64,000 bases of DNA from Algoriphagus resistens. GTDB taxonomy: Bacteria; Bacteroidota; Bacteroidia; Cytophagales; Cyclobacteriaceae. The notes under the pieces are model-generated. The model searched no databases and was not told where the DNA came from. It saw nothing but the letters and a program-made list of their open reading frames with translations. Below are positions 32,724 through 41,269 of this stretch, one piece after another; position 1 is the first letter of the stretch, and every line of letters begins with the position of its first letter. The DNA is taken from contig NZ_LMXN01000003.1 in the NCBI RefSeq assembly GCF_001442615.1, positions 476,624-540,623 on the forward strand, written 5' to 3'. Made by a program: the position numbers and the translations under genes.

Positions 32724-34139
32724 ATGACCGGAGATCACGATCACGATTGGGAAAATGACAAGAAGCTGGTAGAGCGATTTGAAAATTCCCTGCAATCCAA
32801 TCTGGACCTTTATTTTGAAGAGGAGGAATTGGAAGATATCATCCGATTTTACTTTGACCAGCAGAAGTTTCTTAAGGCATTGCGCGCGGCTGAGTTTTCC
32901 CTGGAAAGATTCCCTTTCTCCGTGGAAATTAAACTTTTGAAGGCACAATGCCTGATTTTCAATGATGAATTGGAAGAAGGTCTGGATATCCTGGAAAACA
33001 TCAATAACATATCTCCTAACAACGAAGAGATTATTCTTGCCCTTGCAAACGCTTATATTTTGGCAGGAACTCCCAAGGAAGGCATAGAACTATTGGAGAA
33101 TTTCCTGCCATTGGCGGAAGACAAGGCTGAGGTATTTTATTCTTTGGGCAACCTCTATCGTGTCCAAAACAACAATGAGAAGGCGAGTCATTATTTCAAA
33201 GAAGCGGTAAAAAACCGCATCAATCATGAAGATGCGCTTTTCCAGTTGGCGATGATAACTGAGGAAGAGGGCTCTTTTGATGAGATTCTTGACTTTTATC
33301 AGGAGTTTATTGATCAAGATCCTTATAGTGCAGGTGCTTGGTACAATTTGGGAGTAGTGTATAACCGTCTGGGCAGGTTTGAAGAAGCAATCAAGGCGTA
33401 TGATTATGCCATATTGATCGATGACGCTTTTGCTTCAGCCTATTTCAATCTCGGCAATGCCCTGATGAACACCCAGCAGTATGAGTTGGCTCTGGAAGCA
33501 TACCAAAATACAATTAACTGTGAAGGAGCGAATGCCGAGAATTGCTGCTATATGGGTGCCGCATATGAGAAACTTGATAAAATAGATGAGGCTTTCAAAT
33601 ATTTTAAGAAGTCCGCTAAGTTTGATGAGGAGTACGACGATGCGTGGTTTGGCTTGGGAATGTGCATGCTGAAGAAGGAGAAGTTTTTTGAGGCGATACA
33701 TTATTTTAAAAAGGCATTAAATCTTACAAAAGAAAATTCTAATTATTGGGTAGGCCTGGCAGATGCTGAATTTAATTTGGGAAATATGCAGGCCAGCTCT
33801 GAGGCATATGAAGAAGCGATCAATCTTGAGCCTGGAATTTTGGAAACTTATGTAAATCTGGCACTTATCTACTTTGAGCAAAACCGATTCGAAGAGGCGA
33901 TTGATGTGACAAGAGAGGGGATTGAGGAAATGCCTGAGGAGGCGGAGCTGTATTATCGCCTGGTTGTTTACTTAATCAAGATGGGCAATTACAAAGAGGC
34001 ATTTTCATTTTTGGAAAATGGGTTAACTTTGGACTTTGAAAAGCATACCATCATGTATGATTTGATGCCTGAGCTGAAACAGCAGAAGGCTTTGTACAAG
34101 ATTATTGCCCAATATCGAGAGGAAAATCTCGAGTCTTAA
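32724..34139 (+). CDS. Tetratricopeptide repeat protein
   Basis: The 471-residue acidic protein is built almost entirely of TPR units from about residue 40 to 450, for example AWYNLGVVYNRLGRFEEAI, AYFNLGNALMNTQQYELAL and TYVNLALIYFEQNRFEEAI. There is no signal peptide or membrane helix, so it is a cytoplasmic scaffold. The N-terminus (GDHDHDWENDKK) is histidine- and aspartate-rich. It is upstream of the phosphosulfolactate synthase gene with a gap of 16 bases, so co-transcription is likely, though no shared function is evident. Confidence 0.93.
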   Translation: MTGDHDHDWENDKKLVERFENSLQSNLDLYFEEEELEDIIRFYFDQQKFLKALRAAEFSLERFPFSVEIKLLKAQCLIFNDELEEGLDILENINNISPNNEEIILALANAYILAGTPKEGIELLENFLPLAEDKAEVFYSLGNLYRVQNNNEKASHYFKEAVKNRINHEDALFQLAMITEEEGSFDEILDFYQEFIDQDPYSAGAWYNLGVVYNRLGRFEEAIKAYDYAILIDDAFASAYFNLGNALMNTQQYELALEAYQNTINCEGANAENCCYMGAAYEKLDKIDEAFKYFKKSAKFDEEYDDAWFGLGMCMLKKEKFFEAIHYFKKALNLTKENSNYWVGLADAEFNLGNMQASSEAYEEAINLEPGILETYVNLALIYFEQNRFEEAIDVTREGIEEMPEEAELYYRLVVYLIKMGNYKEAFSFLENGLTLDFEKHTIMYDLMPELKQQKALYKIIAQYREENLES

Positions 34140-34155
34140 CATTAAAACCTCGCTA

Positions 34156-34926
34156 ATGAATTATGAGCTGAATAATATCCCCGTTCGGACTGAAAAGCCA
34201 CGAACCAAAGGATTTACCATGGCCATGGACAAAGGCCTAAGCCTACGAGCCACAGAAGATTTTGTAGATAGTTGTTCCGATTTTGTAGATATCGTAAAGC
34301 TTGGCTGGGCTACATCTTATGTGACCAAAAACCTAAATGAGAAGCTTACCATCTATAAGGAAGCAGGAATTCCTGTTTACCTCGGGGGTACACTTTTTGA
34401 AGCTTTTATAGTCAGAGGTCAATTTGACGATTATAGAAAAGTATTGGATAAATATGATCTTTCGTTCGCTGAGGTATCAGATGGGTCTATTTCCCTCAAT
34501 CACGATAAGAAGTGTGAATACATTGCTACATTAGCTAAGCAGGTAACTGTGCTTTCGGAAGTAGGATCTAAGGATGCTGCCAAAATTATCCCCCCATATA
34601 AATGGATCGAACAGATGCAGACAGAATTGGATGCAGGGGCCTGGAAAGTAATCGGAGAAGCCCGCGAAGGTGGGAATGTCGGTTTATTCAGAGATTCAGG
34701 GGAGGTAAGACAAGGACTGGTAGAAGAGATTCTTACTCAAATCCCTGAAGAGCGCATCATCTGGGAAGCTCCAATTAAGTCCCAGCAAGTGTGGTTCATT
34801 AAGCTCATCGGAGCAAATGTGAACCTTGGAAATATCAGCCCTTCAGAAATTATTCCTCTGGAAACTATCCGACTGGGTTTGAGAGGTGATACATTTGACC
34901 ACTTTCTGGGAGAAATCAAATTGTAA
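34156..34926 (+). CDS. Phosphosulfolactate synthase (ComA family)
   Basis: ComA adds sulfite to phosphoenolpyruvate to form (R)-phosphosulfolactate, the first step of coenzyme M synthesis in methanogens. The 256-residue protein is a complete TIM-barrel member of that family: TMAMDKGLSLRATEDFV, DIVKLGWATSY, GIPVYLGGTLFE, FAEVSDGSISL and GEAREGGNVGLF. No comB or comC is nearby and the organism would not make coenzyme M, so in Bacteroidota the product probably feeds sulfolactate, cysteate or sulfonolipid metabolism; this is inference. It follows the TPR gene closely. Confidence 0.9.
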   Translation: MNYELNNIPVRTEKPRTKGFTMAMDKGLSLRATEDFVDSCSDFVDIVKLGWATSYVTKNLNEKLTIYKEAGIPVYLGGTLFEAFIVRGQFDDYRKVLDKYDLSFAEVSDGSISLNHDKKCEYIATLAKQVTVLSEVGSKDAAKIIPPYKWIEQMQTELDAGAWKVIGEAREGGNVGLFRDSGEVRQGLVEEILTQIPEERIIWEAPIKSQQVWFIKLIGANVNLGNISPSEIIPLETIRLGLRGDTFDHFLGEIKL

Positions 34927-34950
34927 TATAACCCACCCATTACGGGCTGG

Positions 34951-34980
34951 TTGGAATACTCCGATCAGCCTTTATTTTTG
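34951..34980 (+). promoter_or_regulatory. Complete Bacteroidota-type promoter before the DUF368 gene, predicted leaderless
   Basis: TTG at 34951-34953, a 19-base spacer and TATTTTTG at 34973-34980 match the -33/-7 consensus in sequence and spacing. The ATG follows after three bases, so the transcript should begin at the start codon. Confidence 0.7.
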
Positions 34981-34983
34981 ACT

Positions 34984-35919
34984 ATGGATTTTATCAGAAA
35001 ACGTGTACTCACTTACCTGAAGGGAATGGCAATGGGGGCAGCAGACATTGTTCCAGGTGTCTCAGGCGGATCTATTGCCCTCATTACAGGAATCTACGAA
35101 GAGTTGCTTCGTAGCATCAATTCCCTCACTGGGGAAAGTCTGGGATTATTGCTGAAGTTTGAATTCAAAGCATTCTTCAGAGCTGTCAATGGTGGGTTTT
35201 TATTGAGTTTGCTTTTGGGGATTTTCACAAGTATTTTCTCCCTATCAAAGCTGATCACTTACTTGATGGTGGAACATCCCATCCCGCTTTGGTCTTTTTT
35301 CTGCGGATTGATTTTGGTCAGCGCCTTTTTGATATTGAAGGATATCAAAAAGTGGAGTATGGGAGTAGTGCTTGCGCTTCTTATCGGTACGGCCGCGGCC
35401 TATTATATCACGGAATTACCACCCACAAGTAGCCCTGATGCGCTTTGGTTTACTTTCGTAGCAGGAGCTATAGCGATTTGTGCTATGATTCTCCCTGGAA
35501 TTAGCGGAAGTTTTATATTACTGATTTTGGGGAAATATGAGCCGATATTGCATGCCGTATCAGAGCGGGATTTTGCTACATTGGCAGTGTTTGCAGTAGG
35601 CTGTATTGTTGGACTTCTATCATTTAGCAGGGTAATTTCCTGGTTACTGAAGCGGTTTTATTCCGTTACAATCGGCTTACTTTCTGGGTTTATGCTGGGT
35701 TCTATCAATAAGCTTTGGCCATGGAAAATTGTCACAGCCTATCGGACATCCTCCAGTGGAGAAGAGAAACCATTTTTAACAAAGAATTTATTTCCAGGAG
35801 AGTATCTGGAGCAGACAGGCTTCGAACCAAAACTGATGGTGGCACTTGCCGCCTTTGCTTTTGGGGTTATTTTGGTCGTTGGGATTGATAGACTGGCAGC
35901 ATATTTAAAGAAATCATGA
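34984..35919 (+). CDS. DUF368 family polytopic membrane protein
   Basis: The 311-residue inner-membrane protein has about eight to nine helices and an internal duplication: MGAADIVPGVSGGSIALITG near the N-terminus and CAMILPGISGSFILLILGKY in the middle share the PG-x-SG core, as expected for DUF368 proteins. Recent work on DUF368 and DedA families links them to undecaprenyl-phosphate recycling, which would fit a bacterium making surface polysaccharide; for this protein it is inference. A TTG codon 33 bases upstream is part of the promoter and is not used as start. The stop overlaps the aroE start by four bases. Confidence 0.92.
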   Translation: MDFIRKRVLTYLKGMAMGAADIVPGVSGGSIALITGIYEELLRSINSLTGESLGLLLKFEFKAFFRAVNGGFLLSLLLGIFTSIFSLSKLITYLMVEHPIPLWSFFCGLILVSAFLILKDIKKWSMGVVLALLIGTAAAYYITELPPTSSPDALWFTFVAGAIAICAMILPGISGSFILLILGKYEPILHAVSERDFATLAVFAVGCIVGLLSFSRVISWLLKRFYSVTIGLLSGFMLGSINKLWPWKIVTAYRTSSSGEEKPFLTKNLFPGEYLEQTGFEPKLMVALAAFAFGVILVVGIDRLAAYLKKS

Positions 35920-36653
35920 GAAAATTCGGATTGATAGGCCACCCGCTTACGCATTCATTTTCCAAGAAATATTTCACGGAGAAATTTGAAAAGGAAGGAA
36001 TTGAAGGCTGCTTGTACGAGTTGTATGATATCCCTAATGCACGTGAATTGGAGCGAATTCTAAATGAAGATCCGGAGATAGAAGGAATCAATGTCACGAT
36101 TCCCCACAAAGAGGATGTCATTGCTTTACTGGATGAGCTGGATGAAGCCTGCGAGGAAATCGGTGCGGTAAATTGCATACACATTCAAGATGGAATGCTC
36201 ACAGGTTACAATACAGATTATATAGGGTTTAAAAATTCCCTGGTGCCTTGGTTAGGAGCTGTAAAACCAAAGGCTTTGGTTTTAGGAACTGGGGGGGCTT
36301 CAAAAGCCGTCAAGCAGGCACTCTATGCGTTGGGCATTGAGTTTCTCAACGTATCACGCTCCGAAGATGAGGATCAGATTACCTACGACGACCTGGCTTC
36401 AGATCCGGAGATTATGAAAACACACCACTTGATTGTGAATACTACTCCGCTGGGGACTTTCCCCCATGTGGACGGTATCCCTGCCATTCCTTTGGAACAG
36501 CTTACATCAGCACATTTTGTTTATGATTTGGTTTATAATCCATCTGAAACAGCCCTGATGAAAGCATGTTTGGCAAAGGGAGGGAAAGCAAAGAATGGAC
36601 ATGAAATGCTAATACTGCAAGCTGAAGCAGCGTGGAAGATCTGGAATTCTTAA
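35916..36653 (+). CDS. aroE: Shikimate dehydrogenase
   Basis: AroE reduces 3-dehydroshikimate to shikimate with NADPH in aromatic amino acid synthesis. The 245 residues show the substrate site LIGHPLTHSFSKKYF and the catalytic lysine in NVTIPHKEDV, then AVNCIHIQ, the aspartate of YNTDYIGF, and the nucleotide-binding loop LGTGGASKAV. It is somewhat short (E. coli 272) but complete to the C-terminal helix NGHEMLILQAEAAWKIW. Its ATG overlaps the DUF368 stop (ATGA), so the two are coupled. No other shikimate pathway gene is in the window. Confidence 0.97.
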   Translation: MRKFGLIGHPLTHSFSKKYFTEKFEKEGIEGCLYELYDIPNARELERILNEDPEIEGINVTIPHKEDVIALLDELDEACEEIGAVNCIHIQDGMLTGYNTDYIGFKNSLVPWLGAVKPKALVLGTGGASKAVKQALYALGIEFLNVSRSEDEDQITYDDLASDPEIMKTHHLIVNTTPLGTFPHVDGIPAIPLEQLTSAHFVYDLVYNPSETALMKACLAKGGKAKNGHEMLILQAEAAWKIWNS

Positions 36654-36791
36654 CGTTGAAATCATACCGCTGAAAAACTAAAAATAAAAAGATGAAATCG
36701 ACACGAATAAAATCATCATTAAAACACTCAGGGTAATGATTATTTTAGTCGTCAAAGATTCCATCTGACCATTTTAAAACAATAATAAACA

Positions 36792-36866
36792 GATGAAATC
36801 GAGCATGACTCAAGAGCCACACACTGGGATGATTATAATGCATGTGAGATTCCATATGGCTTTTAA
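36792..36866 (+). pseudogene. Gene remnant, copy 2 (WDDYNACE fragment)
   Basis: Twenty-four codons without a start, preceded by in-frame stops, read DEIEHDSRATHWDDYNACEI and stop. It is the inverted homologue of the fragment near 14.9 kb. A one-base deletion after the shared CCA codon moves the frame; restoring it gives a continuation PLWLLKDKL similar to copy 1. A partial third start of the same element (AAAAAGATGAAATCGA) lies near 36691. It is a dead or very short gene just upstream of purU. Confidence 0.45.
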
Positions 36867-36884
36867 AAGACAAATTACATTCAT

Positions 36885-37739
36885 ATGAAAAAAGCTATAC
36901 TCATCATCCAGTGTCCTGATCAGAAGGGGATCGTCGCGGAAGTCTCTAAATTCCTCTACGCCTACGAAGGCAATATACTGGAGGTGGATCAGCACGTAGA
37001 TGAGCAGATGGGTATGTTTTTCATGAGAGCAGCCTGGGAATTGGATTCTTTTTCTTTGGCAAAAGATGAGATTGCCTCTAGGTTCCGGGCCGAAGTTGGG
37101 GAGAGATTTAAGATGGATTTCAAGCTTCATTTCAATTTCCCAAAACCAAGGATGGCTATTTTTGTCAGCAAGCTTTCTCATTGTTTATTTGATATTCTGG
37201 GCAGGCATCATGCTGGGCAGCTTGATGTAGATATTCCAGTGGTAGTTTCTAACCATCAAAGTCTGAAGGAAATCGTGCAGGCGTTTGGAATTCCATTTCA
37301 TTATATTCCCATTACCCCTGAAACAAAGGCAACTGCTGAGACCAAACAGCTGGAACTGATGAAAACCAATCGAATAGATTTTGTGGTACTAGGGCGGTAC
37401 ATGCAGATCTTGTCTGCCGAGTTTATCAGGCATTTTCCCAATAGGATCATCAATATCCACCATTCCTTTTTACCAGCCTTTGTAGGAGCTAGACCCTATC
37501 ACGCAGCCTATGAGCGGGGAGTGAAAATTATCGGGGCCACCGCTCACTATGTGACTGAAGAGTTAGATGCCGGGCCGATTATCGAGCAAGAAGTGGCTCG
37601 TGTAAGACACCACAATACAGTCTCAGAATTGGTGCAAATCGGTCAGGATGTAGAAAAAGTAGTGCTCTCCAAAGCCATCAAATATCATATAGATCGTAAG
37701 GTGATGCCAATCAAAAACAAAACGGTGATTTTCTATTAA
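36885..37739 (+). CDS. purU: Formyltetrahydrofolate deformylase
   Basis: PurU hydrolyses 10-formyl-tetrahydrofolate to formate and tetrahydrofolate, balancing one-carbon pools. The 284 residues consist of an N-terminal ACT domain (AILIIQCPDQKGIVAEVSKF) and a formyltransferase-like catalytic domain with NHQSLKEIV-type substrate region, the catalytic N-x-H in INIHHSFLPAF and the aspartate in TEELDAGPIIEQ. Length is typical. It converges on alr with a shared TTAA at the two stop codons. glyA, another one-carbon gene, lies 18 kb away. Confidence 0.96.
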   Translation: MKKAILIIQCPDQKGIVAEVSKFLYAYEGNILEVDQHVDEQMGMFFMRAAWELDSFSLAKDEIASRFRAEVGERFKMDFKLHFNFPKPRMAIFVSKLSHCLFDILGRHHAGQLDVDIPVVVSNHQSLKEIVQAFGIPFHYIPITPETKATAETKQLELMKTNRIDFVVLGRYMQILSAEFIRHFPNRIINIHHSFLPAFVGARPYHAAYERGVKIIGATAHYVTEELDAGPIIEQEVARVRHHNTVSELVQIGQDVEKVVLSKAIKYHIDRKVMPIKNKTVIFY

Positions 37740-38890
37740 GGAATGATTTTCCGCGGGATGTCTTTAGGTAACCGGGTCAGCATTTCGTAGTTCACCATCT
37801 GGGTGGATTCGGAGAAGGAAGCTACAGTGATCTCTTTCCCCCCTTGTTTTCCTATAAGGACTACTTCGTCGCCGACTTTCAACTCTTTGAGCTTTCCCAC
37901 ATTCACGGCAATTGCATTCATAGTTACGGTCCCAACTACCTGGCAATACTGACCATTGATCAGCACCATTCCCTGGTTGCTCAGAAGACGGCTGTAGCCG
38001 TGTCCATAGCCCACAGGCACAATGGCCAGACGGATATTTTCCAAAGCCATATAGCTGTTACCATAGCCGACAAACTCTCCGGTTTTCACAGATTTTAAAC
38101 TCATGATACTGCTTTTCCAGGTGATCAGCCTCTTTAACGGATTTTTATTTCCCTTAGGAAGCGAATTGAGTTTCGCAAAAAATGTCTCTTTAGTCGGCCA
38201 AAAACCATAACCTGCAATTCCTATCCTCACCATGTCCATAATAGTTTCGGGGAAAATAAGTGCAGCAGCAGAGCAGGCCGTATGATAGATTTTGAATAGT
38301 ATTCCCTTTTCCCTGAAAAAGTCCTTGAATTCATGATATCTGGCAATCTGATTTTTTACTCGTACAAAATTACTCACAGATTCTGCGCCGGCGTAATGCG
38401 TACAAAGCCCTTCTATTGAGATGAAATCAATATTTTCCAACAGCATTTCGGCAAGTTTCTCCCGTTGAATCCAATCAAATCCAGTCCGGTGAAATCCGGT
38501 TTCAATTTCTATGTGGAGCTTTGCGGGGATACCGATTTCCTTAGAGATTGAAATTGCTTTTACCAGCCTTTCAAAGTCAAAAACGTAAAAGCTGATTCCC
38601 TTTCGAATAAGCTCTTCCAGCTCTTGCAGATGAAGCATGCCCAGGATCATGATTTCAGATTCTTTTTTTGATTTTTCCCATACTTCCCACGCTTCGTCCG
38701 AGCTGAACGTGCTAAAATGGCGGATTCCGGCCTTTTCTGCTATTTCTACCATTTGAGAAATTCCATGACCATAAGCATTACCTTTTAGCACAGCAGAGAT
38801 TGTTGGTTTTGGACCTATTTCTGAGCGGATATAGCGTATATTTTGTCGGTAAGCCTTTGCGCTGATTTCTAGAGAGGAGGTGGCTATCAT
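37736..38890 (-). CDS. alr: Alanine racemase
   Basis: Alr interconverts L- and D-alanine for peptidoglycan using pyridoxal phosphate. The 384 residues show the PLP lysine K36 in AVLKGNAYGHG, the barrel motif HIEIETGFHRTG, SIEGLCTHYAGAE and the second catalytic tyrosine region VGYGNSYMA, followed by the C-terminal beta domain (KVGDEVVLIGKQGG). It is a stand-alone alr, not the MurF-Alr fusion seen in some Bacteroidota. Its stop codon overlaps that of the convergent purU gene; no terminator hairpin lies between them. Confidence 0.97.
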   Translation of the reverse strand: MIATSSLEISAKAYRQNIRYIRSEIGPKPTISAVLKGNAYGHGISQMVEIAEKAGIRHFSTFSSDEAWEVWEKSKKESEIMILGMLHLQELEELIRKGISFYVFDFERLVKAISISKEIGIPAKLHIEIETGFHRTGFDWIQREKLAEMLLENIDFISIEGLCTHYAGAESVSNFVRVKNQIARYHEFKDFFREKGILFKIYHTACSAAALIFPETIMDMVRIGIAGYGFWPTKETFFAKLNSLPKGNKNPLKRLITWKSSIMSLKSVKTGEFVGYGNSYMALENIRLAIVPVGYGHGYSRLLSNQGMVLINGQYCQVVGTVTMNAIAVNVGKLKELKVGDEVVLIGKQGGKEITVASFSESTQMVNYEMLTRLPKDIPRKIIP

Positions 38891-38972
38891 TTTAATGTGT
38901 CAATTGAAGTCAGAAAGTAAGGTACTCTACTCCCTTATCCCAATTCTTGATTAATTTTATTGTTTAACCGCC

Positions 38973-39566
38973 ATGCAAATGAAAAATACCTTTCAAGTTT
39001 CTGATCAAAAGTCCCGTTGTCCTTGGTGTCTTGGTTTCAAAGAATATGTTGAGTACCATGATTCGGAGTGGGGTGTTCCGGTATGGGATGATCGGGTACA
39101 TTTCGAATTTTTGATTTTAGAATCTGCCCAGGCAGGTTTGAGCTGGGCCACAATCTTGAAGAAAAGAGAAGGCTATCGCAAGGCTTTTGCTGACTTTGAT
39201 TACAAAGTAGTCGCAGAATTTCCTGAAAGTTACGTGCAGGAGTTACTTCAAGACCCAGGCATAATCAGAAATGTCTTAAAAATCCGGGCAGCAATCAATA
39301 ATGCCAAATGCTTTATGAAAGTCCAAGAGGAGTTTGGTTCTTTTTCCAAGTACATCTGGGGCTTCGTGGGAGGCAAGCCTATTCAAAGCCGCTTATCATC
39401 CATGGCTGAAGCGCAGGCCACTACTAAAGAATCCGATTTGCTTGCCAAAGACCTGAAGAAACGTGGTTTTAAATTTTTGGGAAGCACGACCGTATATGCG
39501 CACATGCAGGCAACGGGACTAGTCAATGACCATCTAGAATCTTGTTTCCGCTTTGGGGAGGTATAA
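38973..39566 (+). CDS. tag: DNA-3-methyladenine glycosylase I
   Basis: Tag removes 3-methyladenine from alkylated DNA. The 197 residues contain the zinc-binding and family motifs: RCPWCLGFKEYVEYHDSEWG, the helix-hairpin-helix-like core LILESAQAGLSWATIL, KREGYRKAFADFDY and the C-terminal histidine/cysteine ligands in YAHMQATGLVNDHLESC. A second ATG two codons in (MKNTF) is an alternative start. It ends two bases before the stop codon of the convergent nhaD. Confidence 0.97.
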   Translation: MQMKNTFQVSDQKSRCPWCLGFKEYVEYHDSEWGVPVWDDRVHFEFLILESAQAGLSWATILKKREGYRKAFADFDYKVVAEFPESYVQELLQDPGIIRNVLKIRAAINNAKCFMKVQEEFGSFSKYIWGFVGGKPIQSRLSSMAEAQATTKESDLLAKDLKKRGFKFLGSTTVYAHMQATGLVNDHLESCFRFGEV

Positions 39567-39567
39567 C

Positions 39568-41088
39568 TTAAACGAAAGCGAAGAATACCAACCACACCAG
39601 CAATAAAAGGGGCAATAAGATCGGCAAAGAGAAGCGGATGATGTAACCAAAGAACGAGGGCATTTTTATACCGTTCTGTTCTGCTATAGACTTCACCATA
39701 AAGTTTGGCCCATTTCCAATGTAAGTCATCGCTCCAAAGAATACCGACGCAATGGCAATGGCCATCAGTTCAAACGCCGAGTCATGGTATCCATCAGCTG
39801 CAAACTGACGGACCTCTTCGATGTTATTGATGGAGGCACCTTTGGAAGCCATGGCGGCCGCCAGGAAGTTCAGGTAGGTTGGTGCATTGTCCAAGAACCC
39901 GGAGAGAACGCCCGTACCCCAATAAAGTGTATTGTGCGTGATCATTGCCGCACCTTCCGGGGATTTGGCAAATGCACCGACGAGTTCTAAGGCAGGCATC
40001 ATTGTCCCAAATATTCCTATGAAGATAAATGCTACTTCCCGAATCGGTTCAAAATTGAATTCATTGCCTTTAATAGCTCTCTGATCTGCAAATCTATAGG
40101 AAAGAAAAGCTACAGTCAGCATGATGATTTCTCTTATGTAGGAGAATTTTTGGCCATCATATACGATTGCAGGAACACCCTCAATCACATTAGGGTCAAG
40201 GAATACTGAGCAAATGATAATAAATAACCACCCGAAATTTTTCATTCCTATTAAGGAAAGCTTATTGGTGTAAGCAGTCTCTTCCAGCTCACTGTCATCA
40301 TTTGCCCTGCCGAATTTTTTATCGATAAAATAGAAGGCAACGGCTAAGCCGGCTAATGCAAATATCCAGGCAGGCCAGTTGTGCTCTAAAGTCCAGAAGA
40401 ATGGAATGCCCTTCAAGAAACCCAAGAATAGTGGAGGGTCCCCGATAGGAGTCAATGAGCCGCCGATATTACTCACCATGAAGATGAAGAATATGATGTG
40501 GTAGGCCTGAATATTCCCTTTGTTTAATCTGATGAAAGGACGGATCAAAAGCATGGAGGCTCCTGTTGTTCCGATCAGGTTAGAAATCAAAGCACCAATG
40601 ACCAGCAAGGTAACGTTTGCAAACGGTGTGGCTTTCTTATCTATTTCAATCAGGATTCCGCCTGAGGCAATATATAATGAAGCCAGCAGTGCAATGAATT
40701 GGATGTATTCTGCCAAAGCATGGACTGGCGCATGCACATTACCCAGGATAAATAAATAGTAGAAAACTACCAGCAAGGCGAAGCCGATTGCGATTTTCGG
40801 GTAGTTTTTATGCCAAAAATGCTCATAAAACAAAGGACCTGTGGCTATCATGAGCAGTAAAGCCACAAATGGAATGACGAGCCAAATCGGTGCGGTATGA
40901 TGTTCCTCGTCGACGGCTTCTTCCACCAAATCCTCATGAGCAGCGGCTTGGCCTGTTTCCCCATGTTCCGCTTGGGCAAGGTAAACTTTCTCAGCATCAG
41001 TGTTTTGGGAATATGCTAATTGTGTGTTTAATCCACCAAAAAATAATATTCCGAAAAGTATGGAGAAACTTAAGACAAAATTCTTCAT
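39568..41088 (-). CDS. nhaD: NhaD-type Na+/H+ antiporter
   Basis: The 506-residue protein has a signal-like N-terminus (LFGILFFGGLNTQLAYSQ), a short acidic and histidine-bearing periplasmic segment (AHEDLVEEAVDEEHH) and about 12 membrane helices. NhaD/ion-transporter superfamily motifs are visible: LIGTTGASMLLIRPFIRLN, LTPIGDPPLFLGFLKG and the C-terminal NGPNFMVKSIAE. It expels sodium in exchange for protons, as expected of a marine or halotolerant organism. It is monocistronic. Substrate preference (Na+ or Li+) cannot be read from sequence. Confidence 0.92.
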   Translation of the reverse strand: MKNFVLSFSILFGILFFGGLNTQLAYSQNTDAEKVYLAQAEHGETGQAAAHEDLVEEAVDEEHHTAPIWLVIPFVALLLMIATGPLFYEHFWHKNYPKIAIGFALLVVFYYLFILGNVHAPVHALAEYIQFIALLASLYIASGGILIEIDKKATPFANVTLLVIGALISNLIGTTGASMLLIRPFIRLNKGNIQAYHIIFFIFMVSNIGGSLTPIGDPPLFLGFLKGIPFFWTLEHNWPAWIFALAGLAVAFYFIDKKFGRANDDSELEETAYTNKLSLIGMKNFGWLFIIICSVFLDPNVIEGVPAIVYDGQKFSYIREIIMLTVAFLSYRFADQRAIKGNEFNFEPIREVAFIFIGIFGTMMPALELVGAFAKSPEGAAMITHNTLYWGTGVLSGFLDNAPTYLNFLAAAMASKGASINNIEEVRQFAADGYHDSAFELMAIAIASVFFGAMTYIGNGPNFMVKSIAEQNGIKMPSFFGYIIRFSLPILLPLLLLVWLVFFAFV

Positions 41089-41269
41089 TAGGCTAATAGG
41101 GTAAGCTGGGTGTTCTTTTCGGTTAATTTAGGCAAATAATTGATTTGCTGTTAGTCAATTCTGACGTCTGCTAAACTACAGCTTTTGCCTGATACAGCAC
41201 AATCAAAACTTTCCAACCCGACTGATTTATTCAAAAATTAACTCGATCGGGCAAAGACAAATAATGTTT

